A stretch of DNA of 64,000 nt from Laguncularia racemosa (taxonomy: Eukaryota; Streptophyta; Magnoliopsida; Myrtales; Combretaceae), in NCBI GenBank assembly GCA_037954665.1, contig JBBMOL010000022.1, forward strand, positions 2,666,001-2,730,000, in the 5' to 3' direction. The notes under the pieces are model-generated. The model did not search any database. It worked only from the letters and a program-made list of their open reading frames with translations, and had not been told where the DNA came from. A program made the position numbers and the translations under genes. This document shows, in pieces, positions 13,136 to 25,799 of this stretch; within the stretch, counting starts at the first letter, position 1; every line of letters begins with the position of its first letter.

Positions 13136-13754
13136 GATGTGGGTGAGTTAAGATCATAAGTTATGGAGCATTTTAATTGTTAAAAGCATTAGAAGAAAAA
13201 GAAACATAGGTATCAAAACAGTGAAATAAACTATTAGAATCAAAAGTTGGCTAAGTAAATTTGGAAGCTGGAGTTCAAATTTTGTTCAGAAATAATGCTA
13301 GTTTGATTTCAATGGAATTAGAAGCCATCACAAGCCATTAGAAGATGTTAGATGCTATTGGATTAGAACAAAAGAGGCTTGATGTTTTAAGTTCAATTTT
13401 GAATATTCATAACTTTTTGTTTATGAGGAGTTACGAAACCTATAATATGCCGATAAAAACTAATTTGATTCTACTACCAGCTAATGTAAATTACTTTCCT
13501 ATTTAGGTTTGTTTCTAAGCTTATATTTGCGAGTTTTCATTGTGTGCCAGAGGGTAAAAAAATTTTGTTTAAATTTGGGAAAGTCTATTTTCATTTATTT
13601 GACTTCCTATTTTCCTTTCTTATTCAATTTCCTTAATAATTTTAAGGTTTTCAATGAATAAATACTTGATAGACAATGTAATCAAGAGATTATTATTAAT
13701 ATTTACAAATTATTTTCTCTCTTATATTTTGTGTTACCGCTTCACTTTGAGTTA
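13136..13754. mobile_element. 619-bp insertion of unknown class in PIF copy 2
   Basis: Copy 1 and copy 2 of the PIF element diverge here. Copy 2 has about 619 bp bracketed by the direct repeat AAATTG (13130-13135 and 13755-13760). It sits within a few bases of the place where copy 1 carries its CACTA element. The right half has a pyrimidine-rich, TTTTCAATGAATAAATAC-like region that resembles the 3' part of a Copia-type LTR, but clean TG...CA ends on the duplication were not found. A solo LTR is one possibility. Confidence 0.45.
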
Positions 13755-13963
13755 AAATTGAAGGATGCATCACTCCAATGCTTGTCTCAAGACCTTTGTG
13801 TCATGGCATTAACCATTTGCATCTGACAACAATGAATGTAAACCCATAAGCAAAACCACAAACAACTAAAACATTTCATGACACTTCATCCCTTTCTATT
13901 CATTTTTATGATTTATTGTTCCTCTAAAACATGTGCTTTTTCATCATTTACACCTATGTAGTC

Positions 13964-14059
13964 CTATATGTATGATGAGGAAGGTAATAATTTTTAGGTA
14001 TAGTGAAATTATAAATATACAATCAAAGAGTGACTAGTAAAACTACAAATCATTACTAC
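13964..14059 (-). other. intron of the copy 2 transposase relic
   Basis: On the - strand the segment begins GTAGTAATG and ends CATATAG, directly before GACTACATAGGTG, the codons that correspond to DYIG in copy 1. It is 96 bp, a normal plant intron size, and supports the split structure of the transposase gene. Confidence 0.6.
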
Positions 14060-14421
14060 CTTAAAGAAAGGATAATATCTTGTTTTACAGCATATTTGCG
14101 TTGGAATTTTGCAAAACTTGAGATCCTGAGATCTTGTAATCTCTTTAAAGAACTCTACTATTACATCAAGAACCTAGTTACATTAGCAAAATATAGTTTT
14201 TGAATGTTGAAACATCTCTTAGACCATTCTAGTTGAAGTTCTGTACATCACAACTATTAAAAAATTTCCCTATTTTTTCCTTGAGGGAAACAACTCTACT
14301 ATGATTAAGACTATAAATTGCTAACATCTCACATAAGCTTTGAAATAAGGATGGATCCATAAGAAACAAACTGTCACACTAAGTTAAACTTAGATGGTTA
14401 AGAAGCTCATTAATGAAACCT

Positions 14422-17245
14422 GTTGAGCTTAATTTTGAATTTTTTCCCCCTTAATTTAACCTATGCTAAGACCCCTTAACATAAGTTACTCGACAGTAAC
14501 AATTAAAGAAAAATCTTATTTTAAAAGTTTTTATAAAATAGGAGTCACCACTAACTGAAGTTGTAAAAATAAGAAAACATGTTTAATTGAGTGGATTAAA
14601 CCTAATTTCAGTTATTAGTCCATGAGTTTTTTGAAAAATGATTCTTAGAAAAAAATTAATAGAAAATTTTAGGTTTGTGAGCTAACCTATTAAAATCTAA
14701 GCGGTTACCACTTATTATTTTTCAAGAATTTGAATTAAAATGTTTTGTTAAATTCCCATCCTTTTATTTTAACATTCACAAGCATAAAATAAACCAATTA
14801 AAAATATTCTTTTTGTTCTTTTCCATTTTTTATTTTTTTTAATTTTTTAGGAATTTTTGGAAAATAATTTTTTTTATTTTTTATTAGTCACCTCGTAGGT
14901 GCCAACTTATCCATTATTTAGAATCAAACCATTGTAATTCCTTTTTCTTTTATAAAACTTTAGTCTGTTGATTGATTTTATTTAAGAAGAAGCACCAGAT
15001 TTATGTTATTTGATCATATTAAATTTTTATTAAGAAAATATCTAAAAAAAAAAACTAGATTTTCATATTTTGACTTTCAAAAATGCTAAGAAGACCTAAA
15101 CTTGGAAAAACATCATATTAGATTTTTTTTTTCTAAAAAAACTCTAAGTGACAAAAGAAGAAAAACATAAAATACTAAGCTAAAATTTTAATAAAAACTC
15201 CTTTTTTATGATTTTATTATATTTTTACTTTATTATTATTTTTTATTTTTTTATTTTTAATTTTTTATCATTTTTTTTCATTTTATTAAATTATTTTTTT
15301 CAATTTTTTAAAATTCTTTAAAAAGCTTTTCATTTTTAAAATTTTTAAATCTTTAATTTTTTTATTATTTTTTATTTAATTTATATATTTTTTAGATTCT
15401 TTTTTTTTATTTTATATTTTATGTTATTAAAACTATCTACCATTGAACAATGGTATATATCACAACAACCTAATGGATACTTGAATTTTACATGACTATT
15501 AACCTATCCAACTGTCTACTATTTATATATTTTTTATATATTATTTTTATCATTTTTTTCTCATTCATTTCCAATTCTTATTTTAATTTATCATTATTAT
15601 TTTTATTTATTTTAAAATTTTTATTACTAAATATGCCGCATTAACTAAATGCAACCTTTTTAACTAACAATATTAAGTAGTGCAATAATCGACTTAAATG
15701 ATAAAAGTCAACGTAAACTACCATACAATTACATACTAATTAATCACCATGCAAGCAAATCAACAATATAGACCTAATAATTAATATGACCTGAGATGCA
15801 ACAAAAAAATTAAATTGTATATCAATCAACAATGATCTTACTTCTCATGACAATTGATGGCTAATGTTTGGCTTATTATTTTTAAAAACACAACACAACA
15901 TAACAAAATAAATAAATAAATCAAGAAAACCAATATTCAAGCTAGCTTACAATGCACATGAGTTAGTTCTTAGGTGTAGGTTGGTTTTGGAATGCGAGTC
16001 GGTTCATTAGGTTTAGATCGGGTCAACACGCACCTTATGTGTAGACATAGCAACAATGGCAACTGGCTGTTTCAAGTAGCTCCAGTGGTCATTAACAATG
16101 GCTAAGGAGTTGAATCCTATGTTTTTGAGGATGTAGTGCACAAATTTGGTAGCGGTTTTTCCTAAAAACTAGCCTAAGGTGGTATTCTAGGAGGTGGTTG
16201 AATGGGTGGTTATGGGTGGTCTTCAATCCACTTGGTTGAGGGATTATTGAGCATAAAGATAGTGCTTTTTTGTACCCTCAAGTCGCAAAGAGTCTTCTAG
16301 TACCTATAATTATCCTCGATGTAGTGTGTAATGTGAACTATCCTAGAGAGAAGTTGGTTTGTGGGTTTAAGAGCTCTTAGAGAGAGAATTAACTGAACTA
16401 AAATTTCTAGGTGTTTAATGTATGACTCTAAGGTGTTCTTTGCATTCATAGAGATATAGTCTATTTATAGGTGCACATGAATAATGTTGATAAGCTTTAC
16501 TTAGATATGAATTAGATTTTCATTCGAAAATTTAATTTTATCCTCTAAGATTCAATATATATATTTTTAGATTAGAGTTAATCCTTGGGATAAAATGGCT
16601 TTTCTATTAAAATGCAATAAGATTTGATAAAAATTCATCCAGTTTGATGTTAATCTTCAAAAATTCGTGCATGCTATTATTCACCTTCATTTTTATTTTT
16701 ATTTTTGTGTTTTGTCCGAAGGAAGAAGATGATCATGTGCATAGCACATGATCTCTTCCATCTAATTGTGTACTACCACATGGTAACAAGTAGGGAAAAA
16801 AAAAATGAAAGGCACAATATGCCTGCTATTGTGCTTGTACTCATGACCTATGAGCCCCTCACGCACGTTAGGTCAAGATGTGGATCGGCTAGGCTTTTCA
16901 TTTTCTGGATAGATTATCACAAGCAAAATGTACTTAAGTAAACTAAGTTCCTAGGCCAAGTTCCATTTAATTAGAGTTAGCCTAGGTTTACCTCAGGGAC
17001 CTTATTCTACATTTGTATTCCTTAGCCCAAAAATATTTTTCTTTTTTAAATCTTTCTTTTTTCTTTTCCATGTTTGTTTATTTCCAATTTTCTCACACTT
17101 CTATTATTTATTTATTCATTGTTATTATTATTTATTTTATTTTTATTATGTAATTTTTTATTTTTTAATTTATTTTTTGATCCATAAACTTAACTTTATT
17201 TCAATGGTGAATTAACCTAAAGAGAGCAAAAATGAGGTGTTTATA
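14422..17245 (-). repeat. LARD left LTR (3' LTR), 2824 bp
   Basis: Begins TGTTGAGCTTAATTTTGAA and ends AATGAGGTGTTTATA, where the terminal CA has become TA. It is about 1 kb longer than its partner because the segment from about 15225 to 16150 is missing from the right LTR. It contains an extreme A/T region at 15200-15420 and a degraded tRNA-like segment at about 16805-16910. Short frames inside (for example 16705-16941) are not genes. Confidence 0.85.
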
Positions 17246-17275
17246 GTCACTCCTCTTTGTAGTGACATTTTTTCT
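17246..17275 (-). other. LARD polypurine tract
   Basis: On the - strand the sequence ACAAAGAGGAGTGAC lies directly before the 3' LTR. The inner gypsy element has ACAAAGAGGGGCAACTG in the same place. This purine-rich segment is the expected primer for plus-strand DNA synthesis. Confidence 0.6.
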
Positions 17276-17334
17276 ACAAAGAAAAAAGAGACACCCATTT
17301 TTGCCTTTATATTCAATTCCAAGTAACATGCTTG

Positions 17335-18315
17335 CTATTAACGAGATAGGATTTAAAAATATGCTCCACATTAATAAGATTAGACTTAGGGAGATGCTAA
17401 CTACAAATGAGATTCGACTTAAACATAATACCACCTACTAACGGGGATGTGCCTTAAAAAAACACTACCTATTGATAAGGATGCACTTGACTATATTGCC
17501 ATCTACTAATGAGAATGGACTCACATGGAAATGTCACCTACTAATGAGTATGGAATTAAATAGGTTTCATCATCAACTAACGAGAATGGACTTAAATAGG
17601 GTTTTTCCATAGACTTAGCAAAAGTTTTCCTAGACTTGAATAAGTTTTTCCATCTATTAACAAGAATGGGCTTGAACAGGTTTTACCATCTACTAATGAG
17701 AATGAACTAAAATATATTGCCATCTACTAACGAGAATGGACTTAAATAGGGTTTTGCTATCTACTAACAAGAGTGGACTTAAATAGGGATGTCATCTACT
17801 AATGAGAATGGACTTAATAAGTATTACATCTACTAACAAGATTGGAATTAAATATGGATGTCATTTACTAACAAGAATGGACTTGAATAGGCTTTGCCAT
17901 TCATTAATGACAATGGACTTTAAGCTTTGCCACCTATTAACAAGAATTAACTTAAAAGTGGTGCTACTAACAACTAACAAGACTAGACTTATTAGGTTAT
18001 CACCTATTGAAGAGGATGGACTTAAATAGGTTAGCTTAAATGGGTTTTGCCATCTAATAACAAGAATGGACTTAAATAAGGTTTGCCATCTATTAACGAA
18101 AATAGACTTGAATAGGTTTTACCATCTATTAATGTGAATGGACTTTATAGGTTTGCCATCTACTAACAAGAATGGACTTAATAGGTTGCCATCTATTGAC
18201 GAGAATGGACTTAATAGGTATCCATCTACTGACAAGAATAGGTTTCAAGATTACCATCTACTAACAAGCCTAGACTTAAAATAGTTGCCATCTATTAATG
18301 AGAATGGACTTAAGT
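17335..18315. repeat. 33-37 bp minisatellite in the LARD
   Basis: A unit of the form CATCTACTAACGAGAATGG followed by ACTTAAATAGGGTTTTGC recurs more than twenty times, with unit length varying between about 33 and 37 bp. It lies immediately inside the 3' LTR and PPT, the same position as the 37-bp array of the inner gypsy element (36692-36940). Open frames crossing it, such as 17802-18029, are products of the repeat and not genes. Confidence 0.85.
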
Positions 18316-20310
18316 TTAGCAAGACTTGATTGTTTTGAAAAGCTTTTGTTAAAACGTTTCTCTCAAGAATTTCCTATTTTGAAACATTTTGAAAAATCTT
18401 TTTTAAAAACTATTATTAATCATATTATTCTAAAACATTGCTAACAAGGAAAAGAATCTCTATTGGCTTTGAAAATTGCAAATTAGTAGCAGCTTTACCC
18501 TAGCACTAAGTAACCATTCACTCACCTCTATGATCGCCTAAAAGTTGGTGCTTGAACTTGGGCTACGACTCTTGGAGTCGAATGATTGCCTGATGAACTA
18601 CATGATTATCTCCTAGGTAGTTAAGGATTCCAATTGTGCTAGGTCAATTCAATTGTTTACATAACTTCAAATATTCTTGCCTAGGGAATCAATATCCCAC
18701 CATTTGAATTGCTTAATAAAAAAGGACTTCCCCATACTCTCTTTTTGGCCTATTTTTCACACTTGACTTCTATTTCAAAAATTATGGTCTATCTTGTAAC
18801 TGATACATCTTGATCAATTAGTTAGGTCTTTTTAGGGATCATAATGTAAGGCTTCTGGTCAACGATTTAATAAAGGGGATATGATGTGAAGCTAGTTTTA
18901 AAAAAGTGATATTTGTTTCATCCCGGGTTTACAAGTTAAGAACCTTAAAGACAAAACTAAAATGGGCTTACCCAATTTCACAAGAAATTATTACTTAAAA
19001 TAAAATATTTCCTTTAATCAAGAGTCTCATGAGTGGTGGTATTGTGGATGGGATCAATAATGTAGACCTTATGTTACAATCTATTTCACAAACTATTTAG
19101 CTCACATTTTTCTAATTTTTTTTAATTCTTCTTTTTTATTTTTTTATTTTCTAGTAAGCTTTTGTGGGAATGGAGACGATTCCCCCCTTTATTTTCAACC
19201 TAAAATTGAGTGTGATGTGTGCATGAGATGTGCATGGAGACTTTCTTTCATCTTAAGGAAATAAAGTATCTATGACAATGATCACTCCTGAATTAATGCG
19301 ACTAAGGCAAGCATAAGTTAGTTTCATTATTCTCCTAATTGATGTCTGTAACCCCTAATTTCCTTAGCGTGGGGGTAGTTCTTAATAGGGTTAATTTTTT
19401 TTAAAAAAAAAATGCTTCTCAAAATGGCTTAATAGGGTTAACAAGGGATAGTAGTGTTTGAGGTAAAGAAATGAATGTCTGGCATCACTTTAATATGTAT
19501 CAAATTCAAGATAGACCTCCTTTAAGGAATGAGTCTAAATTCTTACTATGATGTCACTTAACTCTTAAATGTGTTTAGGGTTAGTGTTTGGGACATGGTT
19601 TACCTCTTCTCATTCTAAACTTTCAAATATTGAGATACCTTTCCCCTATGCAAGAAAGTTCAAATCATCCTTGCTCAACTTTCACCTAGTTTACCCTATA
19701 TTAAATTGGTTGGATTAAACAAATACCCCATTAGCTACTTAAAAAATGCCCTTAATTAGTTGCCTTGGGCTCAATTAGACAAGTTAGTCCTCTGTATGCC
19801 CTATTATTTTCTTAGAATTAATTAGCTCTCCAAGCTTAGTTCATTGGCCTTGATCTGATCAGATAGGCTTAGTTAGATAAGTGAAAATGGACTTTGTGTT
19901 TAGTTTAGAATGGGTAGGAGACTTTATGTTTGAGCTTAAGGTCTTGTGTTTGGGACTTTCTTGGTTTGGTGGCAAGTGAATGAGTTCCATTTCTACTACT
20001 TTTCGAGAATCAAGTCTTCCATCACATACTTCCATTTGCACCTTAATGTTGGATTTCAAGTTCATGGACTAGGGCTTTTGTTCCCAATATGTGGTTCGCT
20101 ACAAGCCTTATTGGGTTTAGAGTGACTGATTACAGGTTTAGGGCTAGGCTAGTCCACTTAACAGAAACTTTCAAGAGCCTTGTGCAAATCCCTTCTTGTT
20201 AGCAATGTTCTTTTTTTTTTTTTCAAATATATATATATTGATAAAAAACAAAAAAAATGCCCCTAGTTCAAAGACACTTTATTGTTACTTAAGATAATAA
20301 GCACACCTAA
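18316..20310. other. LARD interior without coding capacity
   Basis: Non-repetitive interior sequence with no frame showing gag, protease, RT or integrase motifs. An ORF of 68 codons at 19859-20065 (-) has no family signature. Confidence 0.6.
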
Positions 20311-20319
20311 AACATATTC

Positions 20320-20790
20320 TAACAAGCATGATTGAAATTCCAAATGACCGAAACTCCTAAGTTTTCAAAGGACAACTAGAGCTCTTACTTGAACAAGGAA
20401 TAATTCAAGCTCCTTAACTTAAGGATGACTAAGATTACTATTTTGACAAAAAGGGATAACCAAAGTTCTTAAATTTGAGGATGACTAAAGTTCCTATTTT
20501 CTTCTCAAGGAATAGCCGAAGCTCTTAAACTTAAGAATGGCTAAGGTTCCTATTTTACTAAGGGATAACCGAAGTTTCCAAGCTTTAGAATGACTAAGGT
20601 TTTCAAACATTCTAATTAGAGGATAACCTAATTTCCTAAGTTTTCTAAGAATGTCTAAGGCTTCTATATTTATCAAGAAATTACCAAAGTTGCCAAACGT
20701 GAGGATAACTCAAGTTTTTAGTTAGAGAATAACTAAAGCTCCTAAAGGCTTACTAGAGGATGGCTAAAACTCCTAAGTGTCATAAAGTAC
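20320..20790. repeat. about 60-bp tandem array in the LARD
   Basis: A diverged unit alternating GGATAACCGAAG(C/T)TC and GAATGACTAAGGTTCC blocks recurs about every 55-65 bp. It is distinct in sequence from the array at 17335-18315. No protein is implied: a 60-codon frame at 20494-20676 follows the repeat. Confidence 0.65.
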
Positions 20791-20799
20791 AAAGGGCAT

Positions 20800-22055
20800 T
20801 TATGCTTTATATAACATGATTGTAAACATGTCTATAGAGTTAACTAAATTTACTATATAGTTGACATCATGGAGACAATGAAGCTATGAAAGTGATAAGA
20901 ATAATAGATTATTATAGAATGATAACTCATGAAGAGGGATAATTATTTTACATGGGCAACACTTCAAATTATAGAAAAGCAGTAAAATGTCAAAAGTTAA
21001 CAACTTGGAGAGGGAAAATATAGGAGTGGCCACTATTTACAACTTAAGAACAATGATAATTTACAACTCTATAGAATTTTTTTAATTTTTTTTTCTTCTT
21101 TTTTATTTTTTTATTGTTTTTCTTTGTTTTGGCAAATATCAATATGTAGACTTTTAAGTATGACACATGAATATACATAGAATGAATGAATAAAATAATG
21201 AATAAAATAGAAGCCAACTTATTCAAACGGGAAACTAGCAACTAAATAATAGTGTGACAACTTTTATCAATATAAAGTGTTAATAATTGGAACTCTATTA
21301 AAATTTCATGGTTACATTAATGAGTCAAACCTCTAGCGAGTTTGCTATTTTTTTACAAATTACAAAGAGCATATACATACACACACACACACACACATAT
21401 ATATATAACCGATTACAATAAAATTTACATAGTATATTCTATATATGAAATTTTTCTCTTTTGATTCATCATATAGTAAGGGTGCATAGCGAAAGTTCAC
21501 TATATATTATGTCACAAAGGAAACTTAATAAACTTACGATTGGTTGGTTTATTATTATTATTGTTATCATTATTATTACTATTATCATTATTTATAAATG
21601 TCATGCTATATCCATTTATCAACCCATAAAAATAAATAAATGCAAAAGGACAAGTTCTAAAGGTTTTTAAGCTTTGTAACCTCACACATTTTCTAATAAA
21701 TGAGTTAACAGTCACATCAAAGTAAGATTGAGCTAACCTAATCAACACCAGGCGGAGATAAACACCCCTATAACCTAAAGCTACATAATGGCTACCTATG
21801 CTAGGTTCCTAAGATGGTTTAAGTCTGGCTATATCTATTGATACATTTTACATAAAAAGAATCCCCATGAGATGCCCCTCAACCCAAAAAGTCTATTGTT
21901 AATCATCTACATCTAACATATAGTTAGTAATAAATATACATAAAGAATACACTAACTAATCCATAGGAAAAAGAAATTACATTAAAGAGAAGGGAATATA
22001 AAAAAAGTCATTTAATTTTTTTTTCTGAAAAATTCTAAGTGGCTTGCCTACTTGG
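20800..22055. other. LARD leader region with microsatellite
   Basis: AT-rich sequence with a CA/TA microsatellite at about 21376-21408 and an ATT-rich patch near 21550-21595. The part at 21755-21850 (CTACATAATGGCTACC, CCTAAGATGGTTTAAG) aligns with the inner gypsy element leader at 46540-46610, marking the 5' untranslated leader on the - strand. Confidence 0.6.
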
Positions 22056-22085
22056 AGACAGCATCCCTAGTGGAGTCACTAATTT
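22056..22085 (-). other. LARD primer-binding-site region
   Basis: Next to the 5' LTR the - strand reads AGTGACTCCACTAGGGATGC. The inner gypsy element has TGGCGACTCCACTGGGGATG in the same place. Position and similarity identify the PBS. The tRNA that pairs with it was not determined. Confidence 0.7.
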
Positions 22086-23887
22086 TGTTGAGCCTAATTT
22101 TGAAAATTTTTTCCCTTAATTTAACTTATACTAAGCCACCTTAATATAAGTTACTTGACAATAAAGATTAAGGAAAAATCTTATTTTAAAGGTTTTTATA
22201 AAATAGGAGTTGTCACCAATCGAAGTTGGAAAAATAAGAAATTAGGTTTAATTTGGTGGATTAAACCTAACTGCAACTACTAGTCTACAAGTTTTCTAAA
22301 AAAAATGAATTTTAGAAAAACATTAATTAGAAATTCTAGGTTCAGGAGCTAATCTATTAAAGCCTAAATGGTTACCACTTGTTATTTTTCAAGAATTTGA
22401 ATTAAAAGGCTTCATTAAATTCCCTTCCTTTTATTTTAACATTCACAAGTAGAAAATAAACTAACTAAAAATATTCTTTTTGTTCTTTTCCATTTTTTAT
22501 TTTTTTAATTTTTTAGGATTTTTGGGAAAATTATTTTTTTATATCAGCTACCCCATAGGTGCCTATGTATCCGTTATTTAGAATTAGACCACTATAATTC
22601 ATTTTTCTCTTATAGAACTTTAGTTTGTTGACCCATTTTATTTAAGAAGAAGTACCAGGTTTACGTTATTTAGTCATATTAAATTTTTATTAAGAAAATA
22701 TCTAAAAAACCTAAATTTTCACATGGTGACTTTTGAAAATGATAAGAAGAACTAAGTTTTGAAAAACGTCATATTCAATTTTTATTTTTATTTTCTAAAA
22801 AAAAAACTCTAAGTGAAAAAAAGAAGAAAAACATAAAATACTAAGCTAAAATTTTAAGAAAAACTCCCTTTTATGATTTTATTATATTTTTATTTTCTTA
22901 ATCTTTTATTTTTTATTTTATAATTTTTGGTGGTGGTTTTTCCTAAAAACTAGCTTAAGGTGGTGTTCTAGGAGGTAGTCAAATGGGTGGTTATAGTTAT
23001 TCTTCGATCTGCTTGGTTAAGGGATTATTGTGCATAAAGATAGTGTTGTTCTACATCCTCAAGTCATAAGGAGTCTTCTATTACCCATAATTAACCCCAA
23101 TGAAGTGTGTGATGTGAACTATCCTAAAGAGAAGCTGGTTTGTAGGTTTAGGAGCCCTTGGAGAGAGAAATAACCAAATTGAAATTTCTGAGTGCTTAAT
23201 GTATGACTCTAAGGTGCCCTCTACGTTCATAGAGTCATAGTCTATTTACAGACATACATGAACAATGTTGATAAGCTTTAGTTAGATATGAATTAGATTT
23301 TCATCTAAATATTTAATTTTATCCTCTAAGATTTGATATATATTTTTGTCGATTAGAGTTAATCTTGGGGATAAAATAGTTTTTTTTTTAAATGCGATAA
23401 TATTTGATAAAAATTCAACCATTTGAAGTTTTTGTCCAATTGCATGCTATGATGTGGCAGTGAGTAGGAAAAAAAAAATGAAAGGCACATTATGCCTACT
23501 ACTATGTTCATACATGTGACCTATGACTCCCTCACGAACATTAGGTCAAGACATAGACCGGCTAGGCTTTTCATTTTCTCGATTACTTATCACAAGTGAA
23601 TTGTACTTAAAGTAAACTAAATTCCTAGGCTGAGTTCCATTAATTAAAGTGAGCCTGGGTTTGCCTCAAATACCTTATTTTACATTTTTATTCCTTAGCC
23701 CAAAAATATTTTTCTTTTTCATATCTTTCATTTTTCTTTTCCATTTTTCTCACACTTCTATTATTTATTTATTTATTCATTGCTATTATCATTATTTATT
23801 TTATTTTTATTTATTTTTTTATTCATAAACCTAGTTTTATTTCAATAGCGAATTAACCTAAAGAGAGCAAAAATGGGGGTATCTACA
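22086..23887 (-). repeat. LARD right LTR (5' LTR), 1802 bp
   Basis: Begins TGTTGAGCCTAATTTTGAAA and ends GGGGGTATCTACA, followed by the AAACC duplication. It aligns with the left LTR on both sides of a deletion centred near 22925. The promoter for the - strand element transcript is expected here, but no precise box was fixed. Confidence 0.85.
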
Positions 23888-24660
23888 AAACCCTATCCTA
23901 TTCATTTGAAATTGTAGCTAGGAACATTTTCATGCAAGTGATCATTTATAATGAGGTATATAACATCTACCATCTTTTCAAAATCTTCATTCATTCCATT
24001 TTTTCATTAACAAACAAAAAGAAAAAGATAATAAGCACATTTCATCTAACAATAATGAAAGAAAATTTAATAAGAAGTTCATGTAATATTGTCAAAAATT
24101 TTAATTTATGATAAACATAAATATAAAGTGGATTAAACAAGCACTTCTTTACAGTGACAACATAATGAAGTTTTAATTCCTTTATTTCACTCTTTCTCCT
24201 AAACATGGCAATCTTTGCTTAAGAATAAGTCTTTTTTATCTCAATATCAGGACAATTAGAAAAATTGACGTGGCTTATCATCCATAAAAATTAAGGTATC
24301 ATCTAAACCCAATTGTCTATCCTCAATCACTGCTTGTAGTGCGTAAACCTCTTGCATTACCTCCTTGATACCAAACAAGTCCATGCCATTATTGACAGAT
24401 ATGGAACTAATAGAACTTTTAGCATTTAGGGTGGCTATTAGATTTCCCATATCACAAGTGAAATCATACCTAGAGTATCATCGTTACTCTGAACATTTAT
24501 TTCTAAAATTGCTACATGCTTTCCACTTGGAGGATTTATCTCCTTCTTAAACCACATATGGTAGACCATCATCTTTATTACTATTAAGATGGTGGACGAT
24601 TATCTATAAGATCAATAAAACGAAAATCTCCGTCGGGATCTTCACTCCCTTCACGAGAAG
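23888..24660 (-). mobile_element. PIF/Harbinger copy 2, Myb/SANT side
   Basis: The sequence resumes copy 2 after the LARD and aligns with copy 1 at 6110-7330, for instance CTTATCATCCATAA and CATCTAAACCCAATTGTCTA at 24270-24320 against 6946-6990. The - strand frame 24256-24450 reads as a fragment (VNNGMDLFGIKEVMQEVYAL) of the C-terminal tail of the Myb/SANT-like protein. Similar tails follow that domain in PIF/Harbinger second ORFs. Heavily decayed. Confidence 0.65.
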
Positions 24661-25795
24661 CACTTCTTCCGTTGTTCCCTTTCACTAAATAGACTAAATT
24701 GAAATGTAAATCAATGGAGATGGACAAGTAGTAGAGAATTGTAAATTCTCTCATTTCTCAAAACGAGTGAGATTACCGTTAAGAGATGGCTCATGGTGAT
24801 TTTTCTTCTCTAAGGTCTTACGTGTATAAATCACCTTTCGCTTTTTTTTTTTTTTTTTAATCTCTTCTCTTCGGAAGCCAAAAGTTTATCTAAAACTATA
24901 GGGCCAGCCACCTAAATGCTAGTTGAAATTTAGAAGCCAAAAGCTTATCTCAAACCTACTCACTTATAAGCATGAAGAGCAAAAGTTGGGTATTCCTTAA
25001 ATTACCAAATCTAGCAACTCCCTCTATAGAAATGGTCCTGTTTACAGGTTGTACCTTTTTCATGTGTAGACATATAGGGAAGCTGTTAGAGTTGGTTGAT
25101 ACAGACCAAACTTGGATTGACTTCATTTGGTCAATAGGCATGGCTTTAGCCTCTGGTCCCTATAGGAACGGAAAATTTTTTCACATTCTTTTTTTTTTTT
25201 TTTCGAGAAAGGTGGATTAGGAACCCTCTTCCCTATATATATATATATATAACGGATGGCATGATCTTGATCCGACTTTAGTTTAGGGAAATAATTTTGA
25301 GGTCATATCATATCTATCTCTTTAAATTTTTCTGGTTTAATATCTAAAGGAGCTTATGATTTAACAAGTTTTAGAACCATGTTGCACTCGTCGTCTTGCC
25401 ATTTTTCTAAATTGTGGTGGTTCTTGATTGTTATTAACAACTAAAATAAAAATAATCTCTTTAAAATTAGCGATTATACATCTTCAATGGGCTTAACCGA
25501 GCCATATGACTTAAGTTCCGATGATATTTTGAGAACACAACTTTCGGCTCATTGTTTGGCATTCCTGGAAGAGAAAACAGGTAGGAAAAGTCGACATATT
25601 AACATGTATATAAAACAACTAGTTAACTGAGAGACGAGATACATAATTCATTGGACAATAATTAATAAATATTTATAAATTAAACTTCACAAATTGGGTT
25701 ATAATATTTGCTTTTTTTTTTTTTAGAAGGACGAGATGTAAAATTCCTTGAAGTGAACTTTTTACAGAGTGCCTTTTTTTTAAAAAAAAAAAATG
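24661..25795. other. intergenic DNA, no gene assigned
   Basis: An 82-codon + frame at 24972-25220 and a 61-codon - frame at 24956-25141 overlap each other. Neither has a recognisable domain, and the + frame ends in a poly-T run. A TA microsatellite lies at 25235-25251. Confidence 0.5.
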
Positions 25796-25799
25796 CTTA

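Larger units (their letters stand above)
12360..14421 (-). mobile_element. PIF/Harbinger copy 2, transposase side
   Basis: This block aligns with 3500-6130 of copy 1: for example the block with GATGATA at 12470, the GAAGGATGCATCACTCC segment at 13759 (GAAGGATGTATTACTC in copy 1) and the segment ending TTAAGAAGCTCATTAATG just before 14421. A frame at 12531-12728 (-) corresponds to the transposase C-terminus. A 96-bp GT-AG intron is retained at 13964-14059. The IDGTH motif has decayed to a NDEKA-like string, so this copy is dead. The copy is cut at 14421 by the LARD insertion and resumes at 23888. Confidence 0.75.
14422..23887 (-). mobile_element. LARD: non-coding LTR retrotransposon
   Basis: Two related LTRs flank a 4.84-kb interior with no gag or pol frame. 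A perfect 5-bp target duplication AAACC is at 14417-14421 and 23888-23892. On the - strand a primer-binding-site-like segment follows the right LTR and a polypurine-like tract precedes the left LTR, so the element reads right to left. The leader, PBS, PPT and LTR ends resemble those of the gypsy element at 34116-48883, which suggests mobilisation in trans by that family. The interior contains two tandem arrays. This fits a large retrotransposon derivative. The element is inserted in PIF/Harbinger copy 2. Confidence 0.85.

Noticed and set aside
13136..13754. Clean solo Copia LTR
   Set aside because: LTR-like composition at the right side, but TG...CA ends could not be matched with a 5-bp duplication, so only an unclassified insertion is reported.
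17335..18315. CRISPR-like array of regular short repeats
   Set aside because: The units are directly tandem with no unique spacers, and the sequence is a plant retrotransposon interior. It is a minisatellite.
24972..25220. 82-codon + strand frame
   Set aside because: Overlaps an antisense frame of comparable length, ends in a poly-T run and shows no domain.
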